Below, one piece after another: positions 16,062 through 24,079 of a stretch of DNA of 33,590 nt. Numbering within the stretch: position 1 is the first letter of the stretch; each line of letters begins with the position of its first letter. A program made the position numbers and the translations under genes. This DNA comes from a virus. The notes below the pieces were generated by a model. It had not been told where the DNA came from and did no database searches. It was given only the letters and a program-made list of their open reading frames with translations. The stretch is taken from IMG/VR virus record IMGVR_UViG_3300036716_000512, positions 1 through 33,590 of that record; one strand, written 5' to 3'.

Positions 16062-16760
16062 ATGAAAACTTGGATGTTTGGGGCATCGACCTCTTTTAGT
16101 AAAGAAATCATAAAAAACTTACATAATCCGATTGTGTTTGGTAGACATAATGTTGATTATACAATGCCAGAGAAATTTATAAAAGAACATATTCCTCAAT
16201 ATGTGAACAGTATTATTTCTCCTGAAGATAGTCCTTTGAATATTGTTATTAACGTTAATTTAGATGAAAATGGTGGCAGAACAGGTAAATTACCTGTTGA
16301 TTCAACAGGTAATGTTTGGATTAATACTCTACCCACATTCAAGTCATTTTTTTTAACGATTTCTCCTAATATATTCTTCTTTTATTCTTTGCTCTCTGAA
16401 ATGAATAGATTAAAAATACCAGTTAAAGTTTGTTATGTAACAAGTACGTATGGTAACACTAGTATGAAAGATAAAAGAGAACATCTGCCAGCAGTTGACA
16501 AGATAGACTACCCTATCAGTTTCAAATATTCTAGTGCAAGACTAGTTCAACAAAGTGCAATGATTTCCCAGATTAGTGATACTTGTCAAGTTTTGGGTGT
16601 AAATCCAGCGAATCTTGAAGAAGGTGATAATATATCTAAATATGCAAAGGAAATAGCAGAGTTGATATATAAATCTCCTGATGATAATCAATGGAATAAG
16701 ATATATTGTTTAAAGTCTGGCGTCTGGTATTATTTTAAATCATCCCCAATTTTACAATAA
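16062..16760 (+). CDS. Short-chain-dehydrogenase-like protein, divergent (tentative)
   Basis: The N-terminus KTWMFGASTSFSKEIIKNL resembles a Rossmann nucleotide-binding strand-loop-helix, but without the full GxxxGxG. Later, KVCYVTSTYGNTSM is in the position of the SDR catalytic Ser strand, FKYSSARLVQQSAM could hold a Tyr or Lys equivalent, and LGVNPANLEEG matches the strand after the active site. The canonical YxxxK is not intact, so activity is uncertain. An AGAGGAATTAGAG ribosome binding region precedes the ATG. This is the last gene of the 11983-16760 run. Confidence 0.45.
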   Translation: MKTWMFGASTSFSKEIIKNLHNPIVFGRHNVDYTMPEKFIKEHIPQYVNSIISPEDSPLNIVINVNLDENGGRTGKLPVDSTGNVWINTLPTFKSFFLTISPNIFFFYSLLSEMNRLKIPVKVCYVTSTYGNTSMKDKREHLPAVDKIDYPISFKYSSARLVQQSAMISQISDTCQVLGVNPANLEEGDNISKYAKEIAELIYKSPDDNQWNKIYCLKSGVWYYFKSSPILQ

Positions 16761-16800
16761 TTTCGACTAATATATCAATTAAATCAGCATATAATACATA

Positions 16801-16820
16801 AAATTTGATAAATAAGAGTA
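16801..16820 (+). promoter_or_regulatory. T4-late-type promoter box, copy 1 of a 20-bp repeat
   Basis: AAATTTGATAAATAAGAGTA is identical to the sequence at 31991-32010. It contains GATAAATA (16807-16814) and lies 24 bases before a small gene that has an AAGGAT ribosome binding site. Confidence 0.5.
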
Positions 16821-16843
16821 TAACCAATAATAAGGATACTCTT

Positions 16844-17131
16844 ATGGCTAGACCTAAACCTACGATAATCTTGGAGCATACAGATAATCAAACATATCGC
16901 AGTGAGCAAGTACTCAAGGCAACCGCAGTATATTCAGTTTTCTACAAAGGATTAGCGATAAATCTACGCAGTCTCAATTCATTGGTTAATTTTCCTGGTC
17001 CAAAATATAAAAAAGTGTCATTCAGTAATCCTGGACACGCAATCAATCTAGCACAAAGATTAAACAAGTTGTTTAGATGTGATGATTTTGAAGTGTATGT
17101 TCTTACAAAGGGTGACAAACTAGAGTTGTAA
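16844..17131 (+). CDS. Hypothetical basic protein
   Basis: 95 residues (MARPKPTIILEHTDNQTYR...). Alternating strands (ATAVYSVFYKGLAINLRSL, YKKVSFSNPGHAINLAQRL) and a basic character suggest a small nucleic-acid-binding or virion protein, but no family is assigned. The ATG at 16844 is preferred over a TTG at 16805, because the latter lies inside the late-type box and ATG 16844 has AAGGATACTC just upstream. Probably late-expressed. Confidence 0.65.
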   Translation: MARPKPTIILEHTDNQTYRSEQVLKATAVYSVFYKGLAINLRSLNSLVNFPGPKYKKVSFSNPGHAINLAQRLNKLFRCDDFEVYVLTKGDKLEL

Positions 17132-17133
17132 CT

Positions 17134-17523
17134 GTGGACAAGAAAGAGTTAATAAGTTATATTAACAAACACACGACTGGAAAAACAGCAGGCAGAAAAG
17201 AAATCACTATTACTGATATCTTTATTAGTGCCCAGCCTGATACAGGATTTAGAGTATCACCCCTTGGCAGAGATATTCTCAAAAAACATTTCAAAACATA
17301 TAATATAGAACTGAAGTTGAATTCTTCTACAATGCATAAGCACAGAAAAGTAGCAATGGGTACAGGTAACCAAATACTTACACTTGACAAGTATCTTAAT
17401 ACACCATATTATCTAAGAAAATCAACATTAGTTTTATTTGAAGAAGTACCTGCCGTAGAATTGTTGATGATTGATGGTGATATTGACCTTTGGGTACAAA
17501 ATAAGACCTTTTTTGACAAATAA
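17134..17523 (+). CDS. Hypothetical protein
   Basis: 129 residues, starting at GTG 17134 two bases after the previous stop. It has a basic N-terminal half (INKHTTGKTAGRKEITI, HFKTYNIELKLNSS) and a strand-rich C-terminal half (STLVLFEEVPAVELLMIDGDIDLWV). I recall similar C-terminal segments among unknown marine phage proteins, without a function. Cotranscription with the previous gene is likely. The recurring promoter cassette begins at its stop codon. Confidence 0.6.
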   Translation: MDKKELISYINKHTTGKTAGRKEITITDIFISAQPDTGFRVSPLGRDILKKHFKTYNIELKLNSSTMHKHRKVAMGTGNQILTLDKYLNTPYYLRKSTLVLFEEVPAVELLMIDGDIDLWVQNKTFFDK

Positions 17524-17527
17524 AAAC

Positions 17528-17555
17528 TTGACAAATCCACGAATCGATGTATACT
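17528..17555 (+). promoter_or_regulatory. Sigma70-type promoter, cassette copy
   Basis: TTGACA (17528-17533), 16-bp spacer, TATACT (17550-17555). The 23 bases 17522-17544 are identical to 17843-17865. Confidence 0.75.
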
Positions 17556-17587
17556 GTAAGTATAGATAATCGAAAAGAGGATAACAA

Positions 17588-17839
17588 ATGTCAGTGAAAT
17601 ACAAAAAATTCCCTAAGTTTATAGAAGCATTCAATAAAGCAGTAGATGATACTGATAATAGGTTATCAGATGGTCAAGTTAACTGGAGTTTCGTTGATGC
17701 TGACCTATGTCTTTCTGGTTGGGATGTTCTTTTTGGCGATGAATACATGAGTATTTTTGATAAAACAGTAGAAGATTTCATTCTGAATGATGCTGGTGAG
17801 AAATTAGAGGTATTGAAACGTGATTATTTGGGTCAATAA
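17588..17839 (+). CDS. Hypothetical small acidic protein
   Basis: 83 residues with an aromatic core (NWSFVDADLCLSGWDVLFGDEYMSIF) and an acidic helix at the end. An AAGAGG ribosome binding site lies nine bases upstream. It is a single-gene unit between two nearly identical promoters. I looked for the DSL motif of an acyl carrier protein and did not find it. Confidence 0.65.
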   Translation: MSVKYKKFPKFIEAFNKAVDDTDNRLSDGQVNWSFVDADLCLSGWDVLFGDEYMSIFDKTVEDFILNDAGEKLEVLKRDYLGQ

Positions 17840-17848
17840 GTCAAAAAC

Positions 17849-17876
17849 TTGACAAATCCACGAATTGTGTTACAAT
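17849..17876 (+). promoter_or_regulatory. Sigma70-type promoter of the MoxR gene, cassette copy
   Basis: TTGACA (17849-17854), 16-bp spacer, TACAAT (17871-17876) preceded by TGT, then the AGTATATTAAATA initial region shared with other cassettes. Confidence 0.77.
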
Positions 17877-17904
17877 ATTAGTATATTAAATAGAGAGGTA
17901 AGTT

Positions 17905-19032
17905 ATGAATAAAGTATCAACAAATGATTTAGATGTGAGAGTGGTTCGTCCTAGTGACGTTCGTGCTGAAATCAACTATGCTATGAATCGAAAGCGTCCT
18001 GTGTTTATTTGGGGACCTCCTGGTGTTGGTAAATCAGAGATTGTAGATAGTATTACACAAGAACGCTCTGGTTATATGATTGACCTTCGTCTCGCTCTTA
18101 TGGAGCCCACAGATTTACGAGGTATTCCATACTTCAATGAGAAGAATGGTACTATGGAATGGGCCACACCTTCAGATTTGCCTAGCCAAGAACTTGCTGA
18201 CCAATATGAAAGTGTTGTTCTTTTCTTAGATGAAATGAACCAAGCACCACAATCAGTTCAAGCCGCGGCTTATCAGTTAATTCTAAACCGTCGTTTAGGT
18301 TCTTATGTGCTACCAGATAACGTGTTAATCGTTGCGGCTGGTAACAGAGAGAGTGATAGAGGTGTTGCTTATAGAATGCCTTCACCACTTGCTAACCGTT
18401 TTGTTCACTTAGAAATGGGTGTTGACTTTGAAGATTGGCAGACTTGGGCATTAGAGAACAAAATCAGTGCTGATGTTGTTGGTTTCTTAACTTCTAACAA
18501 GATGGACTTATTTAACTTTGACCCACGCCAGGCGAGCCGTGCCTTTGCTACTCCTCGTTCTTGGACTTTTGTTTCAGAAATGTTGCCTAAAGAAGGTGAA
18601 GATATTTCTCAAAGTCGTTTACACGATTTGATTGCGGGTACTGTCGGTGATGGTGTTGCTACTAAGTTTATGGCTCACAGAGCCTTGTCAAGTAAGTTGC
18701 CTGTTCCTGCTGATATTCTGAATGGCTCGGTTACTACACTTTCAAGTGAAGCACGTGAGATTTCAGCAATGTTTTCATTGACTACTTCACTATGTTATGA
18801 GTTGAAAGACTTTGTTGACCGTAATGGTAAAGATAAGATGGAAGAGTTATACACTATGGCAAACAACTTCTTTGAGTTTATGATGAACAACTTTGATACT
18901 GAAATGACAGTATTGGGTGGGCGAACTGCTCTTAAAGTTTACAAACTTCCATTAGAGCCACGTAAAGTTCCTTGTATTGAGAAGTTTTTCAAAAAGCATG
19001 GTAAACTTATCATCGAGGCTCATAACGCCTAA
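17905..19032 (+). CDS. MoxR-type AAA+ ATPase
   Basis: MoxR ATPases act as chaperones for protein or metal-centre maturation, usually with a VWA partner; in T4-like cyanophages such genes are often labelled cobS. The 375-residue protein has Walker A GPPGVGKS (residues 37-44), Walker B VVLFLDEMNQA, sensor 1 VAAGNRESDRG and arginine-rich ANRF/PRSWTF segments typical of MoxR. It lacks a DNA-binding domain. The likely partner is the metallopeptidase/VWA protein at 25738, about 6.7 kb away, separated by the halogenase operon. It has its own promoter with an AGAGAGGTAAG ribosome binding site and a structured 3' region (19037-19086). The substrate of the pair in phages is not known to me. Confidence 0.92.
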   Translation: MNKVSTNDLDVRVVRPSDVRAEINYAMNRKRPVFIWGPPGVGKSEIVDSITQERSGYMIDLRLALMEPTDLRGIPYFNEKNGTMEWATPSDLPSQELADQYESVVLFLDEMNQAPQSVQAAAYQLILNRRLGSYVLPDNVLIVAAGNRESDRGVAYRMPSPLANRFVHLEMGVDFEDWQTWALENKISADVVGFLTSNKMDLFNFDPRQASRAFATPRSWTFVSEMLPKEGEDISQSRLHDLIAGTVGDGVATKFMAHRALSSKLPVPADILNGSVTTLSSEAREISAMFSLTTSLCYELKDFVDRNGKDKMEELYTMANNFFEFMMNNFDTEMTVLGGRTALKVYKLPLEPRKVPCIEKFFKKHGKLIIEAHNA

Positions 19033-19036
19033 ACTA

Positions 19037-19086
19037 ATAGCCCACTAGGAGGCTGCCGGGATACGTAAGGTATCAGGCTATCCTAG
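19037..19086 (+). ncRNA. Candidate structured RNA or 3' UTR element, possible pseudoknot
   Basis: After the MoxR stop, CTAGGA (19045-19050) pairs with TCCTAG (19081-19086) enclosing GCC/GGC (19055-19057 with 19076-19078) and GATAC-GTAAG-GTATC (19060-19074). ATAGCC (19037-19042) can alternatively pair with GGCTAT (19076-19081), which would cross the outer stem. No known RNA family is recognised. It could be a processed 3' end, an mRNA-stabilising structure or a small RNA. Confidence 0.4.
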
Positions 19087-19103
19087 ACTACAAGACTAAG
19101 ATG

Positions 19104-19138
19104 AAAAGAGGGTTGTCTGTTGACTTCCCTCTTTTTTT
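19104..19138 (+). terminator. Intrinsic terminator of the MoxR transcript, overlapping a promoter
   Basis: AAAAGAGGG (19104-19112) pairs with CCCTCTTTT (19127-19135); a T-run extends to 19138. The 14-base loop contains the -35 box of the next promoter (TTGACT, 19120-19125). Confidence 0.75.
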
Positions 19139-19148
19139 ATGGTATAAT
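19120..19148 (+). promoter_or_regulatory. Sigma70-type promoter of the ANL-halogenase-KAS operon
   Basis: TTGACT (19120-19125), 17-bp spacer that includes the terminator 3' arm, TATAAT (19143-19148). The expected +1 is 19155, the A of the first ATG, so the mRNA would be leaderless. Confidence 0.72.
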
Positions 19149-19154
19149 AGAATT

Positions 19155-20543
19155 ATGATATTCGAAACTATAAAACAGGCATCGTGGGAACACGGGTCAA
19201 ATACTGCCCTTGTCTGGAAAGATAAACAATATACATATACTGAACTCGTTGAAAGTGTGGAACAACTGGCTGCCATACTGTCTACTGCCGTTAGACCAGG
19301 CGAATCTATACTATTCGCAAGTGAAAAAGAATATCACTATGTGAGAATGGTTCTTGCTTGTGATATTCTAGGTATAACATTCATTCCAACTCATCCTAAT
19401 CTACCAGAAGATTACTTATTTGATATTATCGATGCTTGTAAACCAGACCATGTTATAATGAGCGAGGAAGATGCCTTAGACCTAAAACCACACAACAAAG
19501 GTCTAGTATATGTTAAAGATGATAATGCTACCTATACTGTTTTATTCACAAGTGGCACGAATGGTAATCCATCTGCGGTCGTTCACTCTGCCGCTGGATG
19601 TATGCTAGGATGTCTACATAGTATTTCAATACACAAGTTAACATCTGATGATGTAATATTATCTCAACTTCCACCATCAACGATTGCAGGACTATACTTA
19701 TACGCACTACCTGGATTAATGAAAGGTGCTACTGTAATTGTTGAGCAGTTCGAACCAAGACGATATATAGAATTGTGTAACAAATGGAAGCCTACTATCG
19801 GTACAATGGTACCAGCAATGTTACTTGCTTTACAAAAAGTTCGTAAATGGAAAGATTATAGTATGTCTCATTACCGACAGTTGAGTATTGGCAGTACCGC
19901 AATTACTACAGAAGTAATTGACCTATTGTTTGATAAGGGAGTTCCACTTGTTAGACATCTTTATGGGTGTACAGAAACACACGTACCTGCACTTACATAT
20001 CTTATTGAACCCGATACTAAACACAAATTGCAACTGGAAGTATTAGAATTTTATGAGCATAAGTTAGATAGATTTGGTGTATTGTGGTTGAAAGGACCAA
20101 CAGTAACTAGGCAATACTTGAATAGTGAAGAGACAATTATCAATTCAGAAGGATATTGGTGTACTGGTGATGTATTTGAAAGAAAACATAACAAGTTGAT
20201 ATTTAAGACACGAGCAAAAGATTTGATTAAAGTTAATAGTTTTAATGTATCACCATTAGCAGTAGAGAATGCTATTCTTAGTTGTGACGGTGTAGATGAA
20301 GTGTGTGTTACATACAGAGAACGAGGTCTAGGAGAGAAGGAACTAGTCGCCGTGATAAGAAGTGATGATAGTGAATTGAATAAATACAAGATAACCGAAC
20401 ACATAAAGAAAAAATTGATGCACTACGAACTACCTAAAGAAGTTATAATTGTGACAGAAGATTTGCCAAGAAATGCGATGGGCAAAATTAAACGACATAT
20501 CGTAAAAGACATTTTACGAAAAGGGGAATTAAATGAAATCTAA
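19155..20543 (+). CDS. AMP-dependent acyl/aryl-acid ligase (ANL superfamily)
   Basis: ANL enzymes activate a carboxylic acid as acyl-AMP and usually transfer it to CoA or a carrier protein. Motifs in order: VLFTSGTNGNPSAVVHS (A3 phosphate loop; the usual Lys is Ser), YGCTETH (A5), CTGDVFER (A7, ribose-binding Asp), RAKDLIKVNSFNVSPLAVE (A8 hinge), and LPRNAMGKIKRH with the catalytic Lys (A10). The 462-residue length fits a compact stand-alone ligase. ATG 19155 is chosen over ATG 19101 because the promoter -35 and -10 lie between them; no ribosome binding site is present. First of four overlapping genes. The acid substrate is unknown, and no carrier protein gene is seen nearby. Confidence 0.9.
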   Translation: MIFETIKQASWEHGSNTALVWKDKQYTYTELVESVEQLAAILSTAVRPGESILFASEKEYHYVRMVLACDILGITFIPTHPNLPEDYLFDIIDACKPDHVIMSEEDALDLKPHNKGLVYVKDDNATYTVLFTSGTNGNPSAVVHSAAGCMLGCLHSISIHKLTSDDVILSQLPPSTIAGLYLYALPGLMKGATVIVEQFEPRRYIELCNKWKPTIGTMVPAMLLALQKVRKWKDYSMSHYRQLSIGSTAITTEVIDLLFDKGVPLVRHLYGCTETHVPALTYLIEPDTKHKLQLEVLEFYEHKLDRFGVLWLKGPTVTRQYLNSEETIINSEGYWCTGDVFERKHNKLIFKTRAKDLIKVNSFNVSPLAVENAILSCDGVDEVCVTYRERGLGEKELVAVIRSDDSELNKYKITEHIKKKLMHYELPKEVIIVTEDLPRNAMGKIKRHIVKDILRKGELNEI

Positions 20544-22278
20544 AGTAAAAAGTATTGTTGTTGTAGGCGGTGGAGTTGGTGGCTGGTTCTCAGCGGCCTG
20601 GATGGCAGTCAAACATCCTAATATCAAAGTAACTATCATTGAAAGCGATAAAATCCCACCAATCGGAGTAGGCGAAAGCACATTACCTCAACTGGGTACA
20701 ATGATGAAAGAGATTGGGTTAGAAGAACGAGATTGGATGAGGCATACAAATTCTGTTTACAAACTAGGTAACAAATTTGTTGGTTGGAATATCGAAGGCA
20801 AACGTGACCATAACACTAATCATTTTTGGTGTTCACGATGGGACGAACAATATTATGGTTTCTCTTATGCACTACCTGAAAAGAATATTACATCAGGTCT
20901 ATATCATCCATTAGAAAAGGAAGACCTATTTAAAAATTCTAAAGGACAACCTGGCGTTGATGATAAGTGGAACGATTATTGGTTACAGTTATTACGTGAT
21001 GGTCGTAAAAATCATTGGGAAATGGCACAAGATATGCAAGAGGCAACATACCTTATGGATTACAACAAGTCGCCATATGATTGGGATGATAACTTATTAG
21101 TCGGTGCTTGGCAAGGTGTTACATATCATGTTGATGCAAATAGATTTCCAGAAATAATCAGAGATAAGATTGCAATTCCTAAGGGTGTTAATCATCTACA
21201 TGGTCATATCACTGAGATTAATAAAGATGATGATGGTTATATTACTTCAATTGTTACCGAAGAGGGTGAAGAAATCACAGGTGATTTGTTCCTTGACTGT
21301 ACTGGATTCCATAGAGTGTTGACAAAAACAATGGATATAGAATGGGTTCCTATGCCAGAGATACCATGTACTGATGTAGTTGTTGCACCAATAAAATACA
21401 AGAACGTAGAACAAGAATTTCGTCCATACACTATGAGTAATGCAATGGATGAAGGATGGTTATTTGTTATTCCATTGTACAATAGAATGGGTTCTGGATA
21501 TGTGTTTGACAAGACAGAGATATCTGTTGAAGATGCAATGAAGAAATATAAAAAGTATTGGGAAGGTCATGAATTTATTCAAGAGCCACAACATATGTCT
21601 TGGGAAGCAGGCAAATATAAAACTCAATGGAATAAAAATCTTGTATCAATTGGCATGACAGGTTCTATGATTGAGCCAATGGAAGCAAACATTCTAGGTA
21701 TTGCTCAAGCAGGATTTCAATTATGTAGTAATCTAATTACTCGTGCAGAAGAAAAAGATGAAATCATTGGCAGAGGGTCAATCCATGCATACAACAAAAA
21801 CATAGATTGGCTAATTGAAACAATTAAACGATTTATTTTGTTTCACTATACATTAACAGAAAGAGAAGATACTCCATTTTGGAAGAAAATGAAACAAATG
21901 GGTATTGACGAAAAACATAAAGAAGCATGTTGGAGAGAATATAGGATACCTGCCAACAATGCTGAATCAGGAGTTCCAGATTTTATGTGGGCGATGATGG
22001 CGGTTGCTAGTAGTAAGTTTGATGATGATATTAAACTAAACACAAGACCACATCTAATGGAACAAGCAAATGAAAAGTTCTCATGGCTTCGAACATCAGC
22101 AAAACGAAATGGAGTCAATGCACCTAATGCCTATGAATGGCACAAGAAGAGACTCTTTAGTGATAAGTCACACGATGAAGTACTACAGGAAAACCTAGAA
22201 AAATATTCAAAGATTGTTAAAACTAAGGGAAAGGTAAAGTCGTCTTCCGACGGAACAATTGCTTCACCTGGAAATTAA
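20533..22278 (+). CDS. Flavin-dependent tryptophan-halogenase-family protein
   Basis: These enzymes use FADH2, oxygen and halide to chlorinate or brominate aromatic substrates. Residues 12-17 give the FAD-binding GGGVGG, followed by IGVGESTLP (residues 44-52). K77 in SVYKLGNKFVGW aligns with the catalytic Lys79 of PrnA. The halogenase WxWxIP is present as WLFVIP (residues 309-314), the second Trp replaced by Phe, a substitution that could alter activity. GMTGSMIEPMEANILGI matches the C-terminal FAD-binding part. Length 581 is near PrnA (about 540). A flavin reductase is not seen in the window and would have to come from the host. Overlaps the ligase by 11 bases. Free tryptophan need not be the substrate; an activated acyl group is equally possible. 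Confidence 0.9.
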   Translation: MKSKVKSIVVVGGGVGGWFSAAWMAVKHPNIKVTIIESDKIPPIGVGESTLPQLGTMMKEIGLEERDWMRHTNSVYKLGNKFVGWNIEGKRDHNTNHFWCSRWDEQYYGFSYALPEKNITSGLYHPLEKEDLFKNSKGQPGVDDKWNDYWLQLLRDGRKNHWEMAQDMQEATYLMDYNKSPYDWDDNLLVGAWQGVTYHVDANRFPEIIRDKIAIPKGVNHLHGHITEINKDDDGYITSIVTEEGEEITGDLFLDCTGFHRVLTKTMDIEWVPMPEIPCTDVVVAPIKYKNVEQEFRPYTMSNAMDEGWLFVIPLYNRMGSGYVFDKTEISVEDAMKKYKKYWEGHEFIQEPQHMSWEAGKYKTQWNKNLVSIGMTGSMIEPMEANILGIAQAGFQLCSNLITRAEEKDEIIGRGSIHAYNKNIDWLIETIKRFILFHYTLTEREDTPFWKKMKQMGIDEKHKEACWREYRIPANNAESGVPDFMWAMMAVASSKFDDDIKLNTRPHLMEQANEKFSWLRTSAKRNGVNAPNAYEWHKKRLFSDKSHDEVLQENLEKYSKIVKTKGKVKSSSDGTIASPGN

Positions 22279-22895
22279 TGAACGTTTTAGAAACGTGGAT
22301 AGGTGCTAATAATTTAGAATTCAAGTTAGTTGAATATACTCCTGGTATTCTGAATGATGTTCTAGCATTTTGTGAAGACTGTGCGGCAGAAGGCATCGAT
22401 AACAACTCTAGTCTAAAAGCAATGAAGTTCGGTAAATGGGGCGAACTGGAACAATGGCACGTAGTGTATCATGGTGATAAAATTATTAGTATAAGTGGCT
22501 CACATTATTATCCACATTTTCACAAAGATTGTTATAGAATAATGTATCGAATGGCTACACTGAAAGCATATCGTGGGATGGCAAGTGAAAAGATATCTCT
22601 TAGAAAAATGCAACACAACTTTTGCTTTAGAGCAATTATGCCAGCACAAGTTGATTGGGCTTTAACAAAAGGAGCAACTGAAATTATCGCAACTACTAAT
22701 TCTCCAGATAATATTAATTATGGAGATACAATGCATAAAGTTCATGCTCACGGACGTAAACGTAGACCAAATGGTAAATCTGATAACATGACCCTAATTC
22801 AGAAAGATGCATCTGTTTATAATACAAAACAAGATATTTGGCGAGTGAATGTTAGAGATTTCGCAACAGGTGAAAAGATTAAATTTAAAAAATGA
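22278..22895 (+). CDS. GNAT-like acyltransferase family protein (tentative)
   Basis: The 205-residue product has a layout that suggests a GNAT fold: a strand (HVVYHGDKIISISGSHYYPHF), then YRMATLKAYRGMASEKISLRKM in the place of the acyl-CoA pyrophosphate-binding loop and helix, then a C-terminal strand-helix set (GATEIIATTNSPD). The usual GNAT loop (Q/RxxGxG/A) is loosely met by KAYRGMA. Alternatively it is an unknown family. It overlaps the halogenase stop by one base (TAATG) and the KAS start by four (ATGA), so it is made together with them. The acyl acceptor is unknown. Confidence 0.5.
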   Translation: MNVLETWIGANNLEFKLVEYTPGILNDVLAFCEDCAAEGIDNNSSLKAMKFGKWGELEQWHVVYHGDKIISISGSHYYPHFHKDCYRIMYRMATLKAYRGMASEKISLRKMQHNFCFRAIMPAQVDWALTKGATEIIATTNSPDNINYGDTMHKVHAHGRKRRPNGKSDNMTLIQKDASVYNTKQDIWRVNVRDFATGEKIKFKK

Positions 22896-24055
22896 CCGTA
22901 TATATTAACGCAATCAGTGGGATAAGTCCCTTTGGTAACTTAGACGAAACATGGAAAGCAGTAACAAATAATAAAGTTTGTTATGGACCACTAACTAAGT
23001 TTCCACATAATAGATATGTCAGGTCTAAAGTTGCAGGTGAAGTGAAATTCAATGCCGAAGATTATTCTAGTATATCTGAAAGAGACCGTGAGAAGATGCC
23101 ACAATACATGCAATGGGCATTAGCATCAGCACAGGAACTATTAGATGGTAAAGAGTTAAACAAAGAAAGAACTGGTGTAATAGTTTCATCTTCACTAAGT
23201 ATGTACCTAGAAAGTATACGGGCTAATGCTAATGATGTGGACAACACTTTCACCTTTACACCAAATATGATATCTAATAATATTAATATCCAATATGGAT
23301 TTACAGGTCCTAGCACCACGACTACAAGTGCATGTTCTACTGGAATCTATAGTATTATTATGGGATGTATGCTAATAGAAACTGGACAAGCAGATAATAT
23401 AATTGCTGGTGCGTTTGATGATTCTATAGCACCAGATTCCTATAAACAGTTCGGAAAACTTAGAGCATTATCTACTAAGTATAATGACCATCCACACAAA
23501 GCAAGTAGACCTTGGGACACAAAACGTGATGGATTGGTACTTAGTGAGGGTGGAGCAATGTTCTTATTATCTAATGAGAAGACATCAGATACATTGGCAG
23601 AGATATCTGGTTACTCCATGACGAATGATGCTTATCAAGTCGTGGCACCGCACCCCGAAGGCAAAATGATAGAGAAATGTATGAAAGATACTCTACGAGA
23701 AGGCAGAGGTTGGCGAGTTCCTGACTTAATTAATGCTCATGCCACATCTACTCCTATGGGCGATTATATTGAAATAGATGCAATTAATCGACTGGGACTA
23801 CAAGATGTGTGGATTACTGCAAATAAGTCACAAATAGGACATCTCATGGGAGCGGCTGGTGCCATGGAGACTGCGTTAAGTTTACTTTCGTTAAAGAATG
23901 ATGTTATAACACCATCACTAAACATAGAAGAATTAGAAAGTGGATATAATATAAAATATACACCAACCACAATACCACACGAAGTGAATTCAGTATTATG
24001 TAATAGTTTTGGATTTGGTGGGGCAAATGCGAGTATTTTACTATCGAAAACTTGA
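22892..24055 (+). CDS. Beta-ketoacyl-ACP synthase (KAS II/FabF-like)
   Basis: KAS enzymes condense an acyl group with a malonyl carrier. The complete Cys-His-His triad is present: C148 in TTSACSTGIYSI, H283 in NAHATSTPMGD and H317 in NKSQIGHLMGAAGAMET. GFGGANAS closes the fold near the C-terminus. Length 387 is slightly below FabF (about 412). It overlaps the GNAT-like gene (ATGA). The stop TGA lies inside the -35 box of the next promoter. With the ligase and halogenase it suggests a short polyketide- or fatty-acyl-like pathway relying on host malonyl-ACP. Other roles, such as altering host fatty acids, are possible. Confidence 0.93.
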   Translation: MTVYINAISGISPFGNLDETWKAVTNNKVCYGPLTKFPHNRYVRSKVAGEVKFNAEDYSSISERDREKMPQYMQWALASAQELLDGKELNKERTGVIVSSSLSMYLESIRANANDVDNTFTFTPNMISNNINIQYGFTGPSTTTTSACSTGIYSIIMGCMLIETGQADNIIAGAFDDSIAPDSYKQFGKLRALSTKYNDHPHKASRPWDTKRDGLVLSEGGAMFLLSNEKTSDTLAEISGYSMTNDAYQVVAPHPEGKMIEKCMKDTLREGRGWRVPDLINAHATSTPMGDYIEIDAINRLGLQDVWITANKSQIGHLMGAAGAMETALSLLSLKNDVITPSLNIEELESGYNIKYTPTTIPHEVNSVLCNSFGFGGANASILLSKT

Positions 24056-24079
24056 CAAGTATAGGTTTTGTGCTATAAT
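24052..24079 (+). promoter_or_regulatory. Sigma70-type promoter, cassette copy, overlapping the KAS stop codon
   Basis: TTGACA (24052-24057) contains the KAS stop TGA at 24053-24055. 16-bp spacer, TATAAT (24074-24079) preceded by TGC. Confidence 0.78.

Noticed and set aside
19045-19086. tRNA gene
   Set aside because: There is no T-loop, no anticodon arm and no acceptor stem of the right length; the stems do not form a cloverleaf.
19101-19154. N-terminal extension of the acyl ligase from ATG 19101
   Set aside because: The extension spans the terminator and the -35 and -10 boxes of the operon promoter, so the segment before 19155 would not be in the main transcript.
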